Below are positions 1 to 9,157 of a stretch of DNA of 44,820 nt, piece by piece. Under the pieces are notes generated by a model that worked only from the letters and a program-made list of their open reading frames with translations, was not told the DNA's origin and searched no databases. Positions within the stretch are counted from its first letter, which is position 1; the number at the start of each line of letters is the position of its first letter. This DNA is from an uncultured Clostridium sp. (GTDB lineage: Bacteria; Bacillota; Clostridia; Clostridiales; Clostridiaceae). Made by a program: the position numbers and the translations under genes. The DNA is taken from contig CAIFEX010000026.1 in NCBI GenBank assembly GCA_903789665.1, positions 1-44,820 on the forward strand, in the 5' to 3' direction.

Positions 1-53
1 AGTATATTGCAGGGAAAGTCTGTAGCTTTTTAACCTACAGTAAATTGACACGA

Positions 54-82
54 TCGACACGATCAGTATATATTTATATAAT
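54..82 (+). promoter_or_regulatory. Candidate sigma-A promoter
   Basis: A -35-like TCGACA (54-59) is followed by a 17-base spacer and a perfect -10 TATAAT (77-82). It lies about 30 bases ahead of the ribosome site of the small gene starting at 126. The upstream part overlaps a tandem duplication of GACACGATC (47-55 and 56-64), and a second -35-like TTGACA lies at 45-50. Inference from consensus matching only. Confidence 0.5.
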
Positions 83-125
83 GAATTGCATATGCTATAA
101 TTATAAATATGAAGGGGTGAGGCTT

Positions 126-434
126 GTGGAGAAAAGGGATTTAGAACAAATAGCCGATTTACTGGATACAAAATTAGATAAGAAGTTAGAACCTATTAAA
201 TCCCAGGTAGATGAAAATACGCGAATATTAAAAGCATTGGTACATAGTTCCGAAGTATCCAAAGCAAAGATGGATAAAATGAGTATTGACATATCACATA
301 TACAAGGAGACATAGAACATATTGAGAAAAATATATCGAATGTAGATGAAAATATAAATGTTATTAAATCTATGCTAGGGCACCATGAAGTGGATATAGG
401 AGTGCTGAAAAATAAGATGATATATAAAAAGTAG
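126..434 (+). CDS. Small coiled-coil hypothetical protein
   Basis: This 102-residue protein has no recognised family. It is almost entirely charged and polar, with leucine, isoleucine and valine spaced in heptads (for example around DLLDTKLDKKLEPI and the MDKMSIDISHIQGDIEHI stretch), so it should form a long alpha-helical coiled coil. There is no signal peptide, membrane segment or cysteine. I chose the GTG at 126 because a ribosome site AGGGGTGAGG (113-122) lies just upstream; the frame stays open to 45, but that extension would run through the promoter. Many Clostridium genomes carry short orphan proteins of this kind with no known role. It has its own promoter and a weak downstream hairpin, so it looks monocistronic. 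Confidence 0.7.
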   Translation: MEKRDLEQIADLLDTKLDKKLEPIKSQVDENTRILKALVHSSEVSKAKMDKMSIDISHIQGDIEHIEKNISNVDENINVIKSMLGHHEVDIGVLKNKMIYKK

Positions 435-457
435 AGGCTTAACGGCCTTTATTTTTT
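435..457 (+). terminator. Weak intrinsic terminator
   Basis: A short stem AGGC (435-438) and GCCT (445-448) with a six-base loop starts immediately after the stop codon of the small gene and is followed by a T-rich run. The stem is short, so this is a modest call. Confidence 0.45.
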
Positions 458-551
458 TATAGACAATATTAAAAAGTAACGTTCATTTCAATATTATCTG
501 TTCTGCTCCACCATTTTAAGTCTTATCTTAATTTCCTTTTAACAGTTAGTT

Positions 552-582
552 TATAATACATTAAAAGTAGTGTGTCACACTA
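552..582 (+). promoter_or_regulatory. Candidate -10 box and palindromic operator upstream of ugd
   Basis: A perfect -10 TATAAT (552-557) is followed ten bases later by a perfect inverted repeat with arms TAGTGTG (568-574) and CACACTA (576-582) around one central base. The palindrome would cover the transcription start, a usual position for a repressor site. No good -35 was found. The regulator is unknown. Confidence 0.5.
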
Positions 583-631
583 GGGGTATATGAAAAATTA
601 TATTAATTTTTAAAGGAAGGTAATTTGTATT

Positions 632-2038
632 ATGTACAGGATAGCAGTGGCAGGTACAGGTTATGTGGGACTTGTGGCGGGAGTCTGCTTTGCAGAAGTC
701 GGCCATCAGGTTACCTGTGTGGATATTGATGAAGATAAAATAAGAACGATGGAGCAGGGTATTTCTCCGATTTATGAAGCCGATTTGGAAGAATTGATGA
801 GAAAAAATTATGCAGAGGGCAGGCTCAATTACACGACGGATTACAGATCAGCTTATAGAGATGCGGATGCTATTTTTATTGGTGTTGGAACTCCTGAACA
901 GCCGGATGGTTCTGCAGATCTTGCACATATAGCCACAGCTGCGAGGCAAATAGCTGAAACTGTGGAAAAAGATTGTCTTGTGGTGGTGAAATCCACTGTA
1001 CCTGTTGGCACCAACGACAAGGTGGAACAGTTCATAAAAGATTTTCTGCCCCGTGACGGTGAAATCTGTACTGGAAATGGTGCGGGCTGCGGCAGGAAAA
1101 TAAAAGTGGAGGTGGCCTCCAATCCTGAATTCCTGGCACAGGGCTCCGCAGTTCACGATACCCTCCATTCGGCCAGAATTGTAATAGGTACTGAAAGCAG
1201 TTGGGCAGAGAAAATACTTGTGGGTATCTACAGGCCATTTAATCTTCCAATAGTGTCTGTGAGCAGGCGATCTGCCGAAATGATAAAGTATGCGTCAAAT
1301 GATTTTTTAGCCCTTAAGATATCCTATATGAATGATATCGCCAATCTCTGCGAGAGGGTGGGTGCCGATATTAGGGACGTGGCCAGGGGAATGAGTTTTG
1401 ACGAGCGTATTGGCAGAAAATTTTTGAATGCAGGCATAGGCTACGGTGGTTCATGCTTTCCCAAAGATACAAAAGCCCTCGAGTACCTGGCAAGGCAGAA
1501 CGGATATGAGCTTAGGACTGTCAGGGCGGCCATCGATGTGAACAGGGATCAGAAGACCATGTTGTATAAAAAGGCCTGCAGGCGTCTCATTACCTTCAGC
1601 GGGCTCAAAGTGGCAGTCCTCGGGCTTACCTTTAAACCCGGCACTGATGATTTGAGGGAGGCGCCTTCCCTTGACAATGTGCCCCTGCTTTTAAGCCACG
1701 GGGCACAGGTATGTGCTTACGATCCTGCGGGAATGGAAAACTTTAAAAGAAAATTTCCCGAAGATAGAATTGGACAGGGGTCCATAAGGTACATGAAAAA
1801 TGCCGGAGAAGCTTTGCTTGATGCCAATGTATGTTTTATTTTTACTGAATGGAGCGAGATCAAGGCAGTCAGGCCGGAAACTTATAAGAAACTTATGAAA
1901 ACTCCTCTGGTGTATGACGGGAGAAATTTATACGATGTTGGGGAAATGAAAAAGGCGGTAGTGGAGTACCATTCCATTGGGAGGCCGTGCACTGAAACTT
2001 CAGGTTCAATTTTTGAAATTGCGGCGGCAGAGAGCTGA
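632..2038 (+). CDS. ugd: UDP-glucose 6-dehydrogenase
   Basis: Oxidises UDP-glucose to UDP-glucuronate with two NAD+ in the cytoplasm, supplying uronate for surface polysaccharides. The 468-residue protein begins with a Rossmann dinucleotide motif GTGYVG (residues 8-13). It carries the substrate-domain segments SNPEFLAQGSA and GIGYGGSCFPKD, where Cys275 is the expected catalytic nucleophile, and the C-terminal LTFKPGTDDLREAP motif. It is slightly longer than the usual 430-450 residues owing to a Cys/Gly-rich insertion before SNPEF. The ATG at 632 follows a ribosome site AAAGGAAGG (612-620). The next gene, a UDP-uronate epimerase-like enzyme, starts about 45 bases after the stop and is probably co-transcribed. 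The alternative specificity in this family, GDP-mannose dehydrogenase, is less likely given that partner. Confidence 0.93.
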   Translation: MYRIAVAGTGYVGLVAGVCFAEVGHQVTCVDIDEDKIRTMEQGISPIYEADLEELMRKNYAEGRLNYTTDYRSAYRDADAIFIGVGTPEQPDGSADLAHIATAARQIAETVEKDCLVVVKSTVPVGTNDKVEQFIKDFLPRDGEICTGNGAGCGRKIKVEVASNPEFLAQGSAVHDTLHSARIVIGTESSWAEKILVGIYRPFNLPIVSVSRRSAEMIKYASNDFLALKISYMNDIANLCERVGADIRDVARGMSFDERIGRKFLNAGIGYGGSCFPKDTKALEYLARQNGYELRTVRAAIDVNRDQKTMLYKKACRRLITFSGLKVAVLGLTFKPGTDDLREAPSLDNVPLLLSHGAQVCAYDPAGMENFKRKFPEDRIGQGSIRYMKNAGEALLDANVCFIFTEWSEIKAVRPETYKKLMKTPLVYDGRNLYDVGEMKKAVVEYHSIGRPCTETSGSIFEIAAAES

Positions 2039-2083
2039 TTGTGTATTGAAATTTACAGATATTTTAAGTGGGGGGACGTTGAA

Positions 2084-3109
2084 TTGGGATATAGGTCGTT
2101 GGATACGGATAAAACATATCTTGTTACGGGAGCTGCAGGTTTTATCGGATTTTATCTGTCCAGAAAGCTGCTTGAAAAAGACTGCCGTGTAATTGGGATT
2201 GACAATATGAATGATTACTATGATGTAGATCTTAAATATGCCAGGCTGGGTGGACTTGAACTTTTTGACAAGTTTACTTTTGCCAGGGGAGATATTTCAG
2301 ACAAGTTTCTGGTTATGAAGGTTTTTAAAGAATATAAGCCCCATATAGTCGTAAATCTGGCTGCCCATGCTGGAGTAAGATATTCCATGGAAAATCCCGA
2401 TATATATATACGGAACAATATTATGGGGTTTTTTAACATACTTGAAGGGTGCAGACATAATCCCGTAGATCATCTTGTATATGCATCTTCAAGTTCCGTT
2501 TACGGTTCCGGCAAAAAGGTGCCTTTTGAAGAATCTGATTTTGTGGACAGCCCATTGTCCCTATATGCAGCTTCCAAAAGATCCAATGAACTTATGGCCT
2601 ACGCTTACAGCCATCTGTACGGGATTCCTTCTACAGGTCTCAGATTTTTTACAGTTTACGGGCCCATGGGAAGACCTGATATGGTATATTTCAGATTTGC
2701 AGATGAATATTTTGCAGGAGAGCCTGTCAGGATATTCAACAACGGAGGTTTTGAATATGATCTGTACAGGGATTTTACGTATATAGATGATACCGTAGAG
2801 GGAATTTTGAGGCTTTTAAACAATCCACCTGGAAGTGAGGAATACAGCAGGATTTTCAATATAGGCAGCGGCAGACCCGAAAAGTTGATGGTATTTGTAG
2901 ATAATCTGGAGAGAGCCTTGAGCAGTGCACTGGGTAAAAAAGTGGTGTCCCGTAAAATTTTTGAGCCCATGAAACCGGAGGATGTGCCTGTGACATACGC
3001 TTCCACCGATATGCTTCAAAAAGCTGTGGGTTTCAAGCCCTCCACTACAATAGAAGAGGGACTGCAGAAATTTGCCGACTGGTACGTGAAATACAATAAA
3101 ATTGTATAA
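2084..3109 (+). CDS. NAD-dependent epimerase, probably UDP-glucuronate 4-epimerase
   Basis: An extended short-chain dehydrogenase/reductase, likely converting UDP-glucuronate to UDP-galacturonate. It has the NAD motif TGAAGFIG near the N-terminus, the segment SSSSVYG, and the catalytic tyrosine and lysine in YAASK (Tyr161, Lys165). The NMNDYYD segment after the second strand is typical of UDP-glucuronate epimerases of the CapI/LspL type. The frame is open from 2039, but I prefer the TTG at 2084 because a G-rich ribosome site (2069-2076) lies seven bases upstream and the protein then begins close to the Rossmann strand, giving 341 residues. It follows ugd as the next step of one nucleotide-sugar pathway. 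UDP-glucose 4-epimerase or another SDR specificity cannot be excluded. Confidence 0.87.
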   Translation: MGYRSLDTDKTYLVTGAAGFIGFYLSRKLLEKDCRVIGIDNMNDYYDVDLKYARLGGLELFDKFTFARGDISDKFLVMKVFKEYKPHIVVNLAAHAGVRYSMENPDIYIRNNIMGFFNILEGCRHNPVDHLVYASSSSVYGSGKKVPFEESDFVDSPLSLYAASKRSNELMAYAYSHLYGIPSTGLRFFTVYGPMGRPDMVYFRFADEYFAGEPVRIFNNGGFEYDLYRDFTYIDDTVEGILRLLNNPPGSEEYSRIFNIGSGRPEKLMVFVDNLERALSSALGKKVVSRKIFEPMKPEDVPVTYASTDMLQKAVGFKPSTTIEEGLQKFADWYVKYNKIV

Positions 3110-3202
3110 TGTTGTCATTTTACTCATAACACTGAAAAATATGCTTCTGAGTGTTACAATATAACTGTTGATCTAGGATTTTATAGGCAGGAGGAGATTG
3201 CA

Positions 3203-4072
3203 GTGGATTATGAAGGTATTGTATACAGACCTCCCAGTGAGGCGGGGAGTTTTATAATTCAGGTTATTATAGGCTGTGCACACAACAGGTGTACTTTTTG
3301 TGATATGTACAAGAAAAAGAAATTCAGAATGAGAAGTATGGAGGAAATATACGCAGATTTAAAAGAAGCGAGAGAAGTATACGGACATGTTGACAGAATA
3401 TTTTTGGCAGATGGAGATGCACTTGTACTTCCAATGGACAAGCTGAGAGGTATATTGCTTAAAATAAAATCACTTTTCCCGGAATGCAACAGAATTTCAT
3501 CCTACGCCGCTCCGGGAGACGTGCTTGCAAAATCCCAGGACAATATGAGTGAATTAAAGACCCTGGGGCTTAAAATGCTGTACATGGGTGTGGAAAGCGG
3601 AAGTGATGAAATATTGAAAAAGATAAAAAAAGGAGCTGATTCCAGGCAGATAATAGAGGCAGGCAAAAAGATCAGAAACAGCGGGATAAAACTTTCGACT
3701 ACTTTTATTTCCGGAATAGGCGGAAAGAAAAATTGGGAACAAAATGCAGTGGAATCGGCAAAAGTTATAAATTCCATGAAGCCTGACTATGTCGGCCTTC
3801 TGACTCTCATGGTTGAGGATGGAACGGAGCTGTCGAAAGATGTGGAAAGTGGGAAGTTTGAACTCTTAAATCCCAGAGAAGTCATGCTGGAAACCAGGGA
3901 GCTCATTAAGGATATCGACATAGACAATTGCATTTTTAGAAGCAACCACGCCTCCAACTATGTGGCTTTAGGCGGTACCCTCTCTCAGGACAGGCAAAAG
4001 CTGCTTAATATAATTGACAAAATTTTAAAAGGCAATTACGGATATAAGTCTGAGGAATTCAGAATGCTTTGA
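3203..4072 (+). CDS. Radical SAM protein
   Basis: A 289-residue radical SAM enzyme. The iron-sulfur cysteines are Cys25, Cys30 and Cys33 in GCAHNRCTFCDMYK, a C-x4-C-x2-C spacing instead of the commoner C-x3-C-x2-C. A later YMGVESGSDEILKKIKKG segment is typical of the Elp3/HemN-like TIM barrel, and TTFISGIGG follows. The GTG at 3203 is preceded by a strong ribosome site GCAGGAGGAG. I recognise it as a family common in clostridia but do not know its substrate. It stands alone: the preceding gene ends 93 bases upstream and the next region is a pseudogene. Confidence 0.85.
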   Translation: MDYEGIVYRPPSEAGSFIIQVIIGCAHNRCTFCDMYKKKKFRMRSMEEIYADLKEAREVYGHVDRIFLADGDALVLPMDKLRGILLKIKSLFPECNRISSYAAPGDVLAKSQDNMSELKTLGLKMLYMGVESGSDEILKKIKKGADSRQIIEAGKKIRNSGIKLSTTFISGIGGKKNWEQNAVESAKVINSMKPDYVGLLTLMVEDGTELSKDVESGKFELLNPREVMLETRELIKDIDIDNCIFRSNHASNYVALGGTLSQDRQKLLNIIDKILKGNYGYKSEEFRML

Positions 4073-4126
4073 TTGCATTTAATCTTTATACAAGCTTTTT
4101 GGTCTAATTAAGTTCAATATGGTAAT

Positions 4127-5664
4127 ATGTATATAAATAATAGAGTTGTAGAACTAGAGAAGATTATGCTACACAAGAATGAGAATATAATAACAGGAAG
4201 GGGCATCAAGGAATTTTTTAAAGATATAAAGGGGGCAGCAGGGCGATTATTTCATATTGTAGAAAAGAAAATGAACTTATACTGGAAAATTTAAATGAAG
4301 TTGATAAAAGGGATGAAATATTCAATTGCATCAAAAATTCTTCTGAGGCATATAGTAAAATAGTACAGTTGTCAGAATTTAATTTTGATGATGAAAAGTG
4401 GAGCCAGATTTATGAGCTTGCAAAAGACTTTGCAGTTGTCCCTGATTTTGACAATATTTTATCCAAAAATATCATAAGAGACATGAATTTATTTGATTAC
4501 CAGGTGAGAACAGTTAAAGAAGTACTTAAAAAATTTAGAGGTCGGGCGCTCCTTTGCGACGAAGTTGGGCTTGGGAAAACTATAGAAGCCTGTACTGTCA
4601 TGATGGAATATATTATAAGAGGATTTGCAAGGAGAATATTGATACTTGTCCCGCCATCTCTTGTGAATCAGTGGAGTGATGAATTGAGAAGAAAGTTCAA
4701 TCAGAATTTTATAACCAGCGATGATCCTAGATTTAAAGATATGGGAGATGAAGCACATCACCTGAAGAACAGAAAAACTGTTGCCTGGAATTTTGTCAAA
4801 TCAGGGGAATTGATGGAGCCTAAAAACATTGAAAAATTGAGAGCATTGGTGTCTGATGTAATGGTTAGAAATAAGAGAAGCGATGTAGATATAAAATTTA
4901 CTAAAAGATACGCCGAGACTATAGTATTTACAAAATATAAGACTACAGTTAAATTTCTGGAAAAATTATTGAAACAGAATGGATATAAAACTGCCGTATT
5001 TTATGGAGGAATGACAAGAAGAGAAAAGGACGGTCAAATTGAAAACTTTAGAAATGAATCCCAGATCCTTTTAAGCACTGAAACCGGATATTCACTTATA
5101 TATGTGGTCATACCCTATGAGCGCAAGGATATATTTGGAAAAACCGAACTGAAGCTGTGTTTTGACAGCGATTTTTCCAAAAACTTAAGCAGAATATTTT
5201 ATGATGTCAAACCCCAATATGATTATCCTGTGAATTGTGACGTGAATTTTTTGGCAGGTTTTAAAAAAGCAGTAGAGCAGATAAAAATTGTCGGCAGTTC
5301 CAGAATGGGCAATTTTAAAAATATACCAGCTGAAAGTAAGGAAGTAAAGAGAATTGACAGATATTATGCATCGTTGAAGGCAGAAGCTGAAAAAAGGATG
5401 AAGAGAAAAAATCTGAGTGAGGGTAAGGTAAATGAATATAAACATAAAATAAATCTATATGATGTTGAAAAAAATAGGCAGATTAATGAAATTAAAGAGA
5501 GATGCAGCGTGAAATTGGAAATCATTTTCCAGAATACAGTGGTTTATGCAGTACCAATCATATATTTCAAATATAAATCGATTTACAAAAATAAATTGGA
5601 AAACGAGCTTGGAGAGTGCTGTTTCAACAAAATAACCGGGCAGATTGTAGGAATTGGCCCATAA
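4127..5664 (+). pseudogene. SNF2-family helicase, frameshifted and internally deleted
   Basis: The remnant starts at ATG 4127 (MYINNRVVELEK), which stops at about 4290. The coding sense moves to another frame between 4222 and 4290 and then runs open to 5664 (431 codons from 4369). It shows the SNF2 ATPase motif I region CDEVGLGKTIEA and motif Ia LVPPSLVNQW. It then reaches the motif II region DEAHHLKN after only about 30 residues, where intact proteins have roughly twice that or more. It next jumps to helicase domain 2 (VFTKYKTTVKFL, FYGGMTRREK, LLSTETG). The motif V/VI part, including the arginine finger region, is missing before a helical C-terminal region rich in Lys and Glu. Intact relatives are around 900 residues. 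It therefore cannot be a working helicase. The deletions are all in frame, which is unusual for decay. Confidence 0.8.
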
Positions 5665-5691
5665 CATAAAAGTAAAAAAAACATAAGGAGG

Positions 5692-5703
5692 ATGAATGAA
5701 TAA
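5692..5703 (+). promoter_or_regulatory. Three-codon leader ORF between ribosome site and polysaccharide synthase start
   Basis: The ribosome site AAGGAGG (5685-5691) is followed at once by ATGAATGAATAA (5692-5703), a complete three-codon reading frame. The real start ATG lies at 5707, fifteen bases from the ribosome site, and the codon before it in frame is a stop. Translation of the large gene may depend on reinitiation, or the spacing is simply poor. Confidence 0.35.
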
Positions 5704-5706
5704 AAT

Positions 5707-8145
5707 ATGCAGAAATCGAAACTGATCAATAATGCCACTTTAACGGCTATCACTGTCTTTTCTACTGCTTTTATCTACTTCTGTATCAATTACTCACATA
5801 CATTTTTACATAATGCCAAATACCTGCTTTACAATTTATTTTATAACCGTATATCCTATATACTGATAGACAATAAAATCGTAATATTTCTTGTGGAGAT
5901 GTCATGGCTGTTTACACTGTACATGATGGTGAGAAAATATGCCAGGGCAAAGTTCTTTTTTGCCGCAACGGTTATTGCATTTAACTTGATTTACATAATA
6001 TGGAGAATAAAATATACCATACCTACAACCAGCAAAATAGGAATGACCATTGGTATCATACTTATATCATCAGAATTACTTGGATTTTTTCAATCAACGA
6101 TATACAGCATATTATTCTATAAACCGTACAAGCTTAAAGAGATGAAGATGGACGATCTGAGCAAACTTCCGACAATAGATGTCATGATAATGACATACAA
6201 TGAACCTTCCTATGTTCTGAGAAAAACCATTGCAGGGTGCCTGAATATTGAATACCCGGATAATCTGCTTAATATCTATATATGTGATGACGGACACAGA
6301 GAGGAGATCAGAAAACTAGCAGAGTTCTTTGGAATACATTACGTAACCAGGGGAAATAATGATTTTGCAAAGGCCGGCAATATAAACAACGCCCTGTCCA
6401 ATTATTGCAGGGGAGAATTGTTTTCAGTGCTGGATGCTGACATGATTCCGAAGCCCGATTATTTAAAAAAGATGGTGGGCTATTTTAAGGAAAGCAATGT
6501 AGGTTTTGTCCAGTCACCCCAGGTTTTTTACAATCCCGATCCGTTCCAATATAATTTGAATCTGGACGACAGGATTCCGAACGAGCAGGATTTTTTCATG
6601 AGAGAAGTACAGGCCGGAAGGGCAAGGTACAATGCTCTGTTTCACGTGGGAACAAATGCACTGTTCAGCAGGAAGGCGATAGACAGTATTGGCGGCATAC
6701 CCACCGGCAGCATAACTGAAGACATGGCAACCGGAATGCTGCTGCAGGCCAAAGGATATAAGTCAATATTTGTGAACAAAGTACTTGCAGTTGGATTGTC
6801 CGCCGAGTATTATAAGGATTTTGCAAAACAGCGTAAGAGGTGGTGCAGGGGAAACATACAGGTATCAAAGAAATGGAACCCCCTGACTATCAAGGGGCTT
6901 ACGCCTATCCAGAGGCTGCTGTATTTCAGCGGAATTTTGTATTGGTATTCGGGTGTGTCCAAGATGATCTATATTTTGTGCCCCATAATATACCTTATAT
7001 TTGGCACTCTCATAATAAAAGCCAGTGCAATACAGCTCCTTCAGTTTTTCGTACCTTCGTATTTGTCCTATATTCTGATGTTTAAGTCACATTCCTCCAG
7101 ATACAGATCTTTAATTCTAAATCATATATATGAATGTGCCACATCTCCATTTCTGGCACTGGCTTCTTTGTCGGAACTCATATTTGCAAGGGAATTGAAA
7201 TTTAACGTAACACTGAAGGGCCACATAAGGAAAAATATCTTTGTAAGCTGGAATCTGCTGATGCCGCAGCTTGTATTGTTTATAATGACGATACTGGGAT
7301 TTGGAATAAGTTTAAATAAAATTTTCGCTTCTAGTTCAACGGAACTCAAGGAGTCCATAGTTATCAACATTATATGGGCAAGTTACAACCTTATCGGCAT
7401 AGTGATGATAATGCTGCTGTCGCTGGAAAAACCCAGATACAGAAGGTCAGAGAGGAGAATGGTCGACTGCAAGAGCAGCCTTACCCTTTCTGATTCAAGG
7501 GTACTCAATTGTACTATAAACGATATGAGTGATTCTGGAATAGGAATCAGCATCAACCGCAATAAACTGGGCGATCTCGACGTAGGTGACGTCATAAAGA
7601 TAAAGATAGGCGGCAGCGATGCATTCTGCAGGGTTTTAAGATGCCAGGACAATAATTTCGGGTGCAGATTCATCAGTTTATCCAAGGAACAGTATCTCAA
7701 TATTATAAAATATGAATTTCACAATGAAAATGGATATTACAGTGCTGAAAACAAGGCTCTTGTTTACAACAAACTGGAAGATGAGGCCGATAATAAATTG
7801 GAAACCCAGGATGATATATTCAGCGATAATACTGCCGCCAGCTCCTTCGCCAAATTAAACGTGGTGAAAGAGGTAGGAGAGGAATCCACTGAATCGAACT
7901 ACACTGCCGCCCGACCAATTGAAAATACGATTGAGAATAAAGATATAGTGAAAAAACGGGATAACATTAAAATTGGATATTATGCAAACATGCCGGAAGA
8001 TGTAATTTTAAAAGATGTGGCAAAATTGAACGACTCGCAGATTACGATAATAAAAATGTACAGGGAAATTACCGAGCTAAAGGAACAGCTAAAAAAAGAC
8101 CATGAAGAAAAGCCCTCAAACGCCTATAAACAAAGGGAAATATAA
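5707..8145 (+). CDS. BcsA-like GT2 polysaccharide synthase with PilZ domain
   Basis: A processive inverting glycosyltransferase of family GT2, predicted to polymerise a sugar nucleotide and push the chain through its own membrane channel. Of 812 residues, the first ~140 contain four or five membrane segments. The catalytic domain follows with DDG (194-196), DAD (243-245), TED (337-339) and the QRKRW motif (375-379). More membrane helices follow to about residue 572. A PilZ domain then shows the c-di-GMP signature, with RRSERR (579-584) and DMSDSG (606-611). The last ~130 residues are polar and end in a short coiled coil. It resembles cellulose synthase BcsA, but no bcsB or other partner is nearby, so the product may be another beta-glycan. 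ugd and the epimerase upstream are possible precursor suppliers. Activation by c-di-GMP is expected from the PilZ motif. Confidence 0.88.
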   Translation: MQKSKLINNATLTAITVFSTAFIYFCINYSHTFLHNAKYLLYNLFYNRISYILIDNKIVIFLVEMSWLFTLYMMVRKYARAKFFFAATVIAFNLIYIIWRIKYTIPTTSKIGMTIGIILISSELLGFFQSTIYSILFYKPYKLKEMKMDDLSKLPTIDVMIMTYNEPSYVLRKTIAGCLNIEYPDNLLNIYICDDGHREEIRKLAEFFGIHYVTRGNNDFAKAGNINNALSNYCRGELFSVLDADMIPKPDYLKKMVGYFKESNVGFVQSPQVFYNPDPFQYNLNLDDRIPNEQDFFMREVQAGRARYNALFHVGTNALFSRKAIDSIGGIPTGSITEDMATGMLLQAKGYKSIFVNKVLAVGLSAEYYKDFAKQRKRWCRGNIQVSKKWNPLTIKGLTPIQRLLYFSGILYWYSGVSKMIYILCPIIYLIFGTLIIKASAIQLLQFFVPSYLSYILMFKSHSSRYRSLILNHIYECATSPFLALASLSELIFARELKFNVTLKGHIRKNIFVSWNLLMPQLVLFIMTILGFGISLNKIFASSSTELKESIVINIIWASYNLIGIVMIMLLSLEKPRYRRSERRMVDCKSSLTLSDSRVLNCTINDMSDSGIGISINRNKLGDLDVGDVIKIKIGGSDAFCRVLRCQDNNFGCRFISLSKEQYLNIIKYEFHNENGYYSAENKALVYNKLEDEADNKLETQDDIFSDNTAASSFAKLNVVKEVGEESTESNYTAARPIENTIENKDIVKKRDNIKIGYYANMPEDVILKDVAKLNDSQITIIKMYREITELKEQLKKDHEEKPSNAYKQREI

Positions 8146-9005
8146 AAAATTCACCCGAACATTTTTTCAACGATTTTTCTGCAGCCGGCCCCGATCCCAG
8201 CCAAAGTGATTTTGCCGGTGAATGATTCATCAATAAATATAGAATACATATGATAAAGGCGAAAACGGCATTTAAAAAATGAACAGTTAAAATTTGAAAT
8301 TAATGCTAAAGAAAATGAAGGTGTTTTGGACAATTCCTGAAATGAAAATTATATTATAATTGTAATGAAAATCCCCGCAGCGATAACCCTGCCGCTGTCT
8401 TAAGTTTTGCAGATTAGGCACTGAAACTTCAATTTGACGCGGATGTTTTGATATAGATAAAGGAAAAGTGGAATTCACAATGATTTAACTGAAAGCCCGT
8501 CAGTTCCAGCCGTGGAATAAATGCTTATCCCATGCCTGAAATTGATTTTAACTGCTTTTTATTAGATGTTTAGACACCTATTTATGAATTAATTCAACTA
8601 TTTAAAGACGAGAGCAGACATATGAAGACGGAGTCAGCAATATATTGAGATAAAAATATCCTAAATTAAAAAGCAGAATTGGGTCAGAAATTATTTTTGC
8701 TGTGTAATTTGCGGCAGCACATCTGGAAAACTATTAAAAAATATTCAAAATACAGAATACATAAAAAGATTTTGAGGCGAGCCTTATACTATCTTCAGTG
8801 GATTTGCTGCAGTCCCTGCAGTGAAAGTCTTTGGAAAAGCAGCAAGACTCTATATATCTCTTAAGATATACAGGAAGTTATGTTCCTAAGGGATACACTG
8901 ATTTTAACTGGCTGGAGTCTCAGTAACATTGATAAACTCTATCCAAGTTCAAGAATCAGTTAATTTTTGATAATAAGATAATTTTCCAGGCTTAATAATA
9001 AAGTA
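8146..9005. other. Intergenic decayed DNA without a supportable gene
   Basis: About 860 bases between the polysaccharide synthase and the first CRISPR leader. Only short frames occur on both strands (the longest about 60 codons), without ribosome sites or recognisable motifs. Several fragments in different frames around 8680-8930 look like eroded coding sequence, for example GSYVPKGYTDFNW near 8875-8915, but I cannot assign a parent gene. Confidence 0.5.
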
Positions 9006-9050
9006 AATCGGCATAAAGTATTGATTTTTAGTACTTTATGCCGATTTTTT
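9006..9050 (+). terminator. Strong intrinsic terminator with 15-bp perfect stem
   Basis: Arm 9006-9020 (AATCGGCATAAAGTA) pairs perfectly with 9032-9046, with an 11-base loop, and is followed by a T run. It insulates CRISPR array 1 from upstream transcription. The right arm and following T run reappear, decayed, in the array-1 relic near 23629. Confidence 0.85.
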
Positions 9051-9157
9051 ATATTAATTTCGTAAAATTAAGATCAGCTGGAAAATTTTCAAGAAAACTC
9101 TTTATTTGTGCGGCCTTAAGTCATATAATGAAAATAGAGAATGGCTAATTTACATTA
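9051..9157 (+). promoter_or_regulatory. Leader of CRISPR array 1
   Basis: The AT-rich stretch directly before the first repeat. A diverged copy of the same sequence lies at about 23641-23752, again directly before a repeat of the same family, which supports leader identity and transcription on the + strand. Confidence 0.75.

Noticed and set aside
45-125. N-terminal extension of the first small gene to TTG 45
   Set aside because: The extension overlaps the -35/-10 boxes and has no ribosome site; GTG 126 has one.
3127-3156. Inverted repeat TAACACT / AGTGTTA after the epimerase gene
   Set aside because: It has a 16-base loop and no T run, so I cannot call it a terminator; it could be an operator but there is no support.
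8151-8478. Reverse-strand frames of about 60 codons after the polysaccharide synthase
   Set aside because: No ribosome site, no family resemblance, and overlapping frames in DNA that looks eroded.
8679-8864. 61-codon forward frame
   Set aside because: No ribosome site and unlike any protein I recognise; composition typical of random AT-rich DNA.
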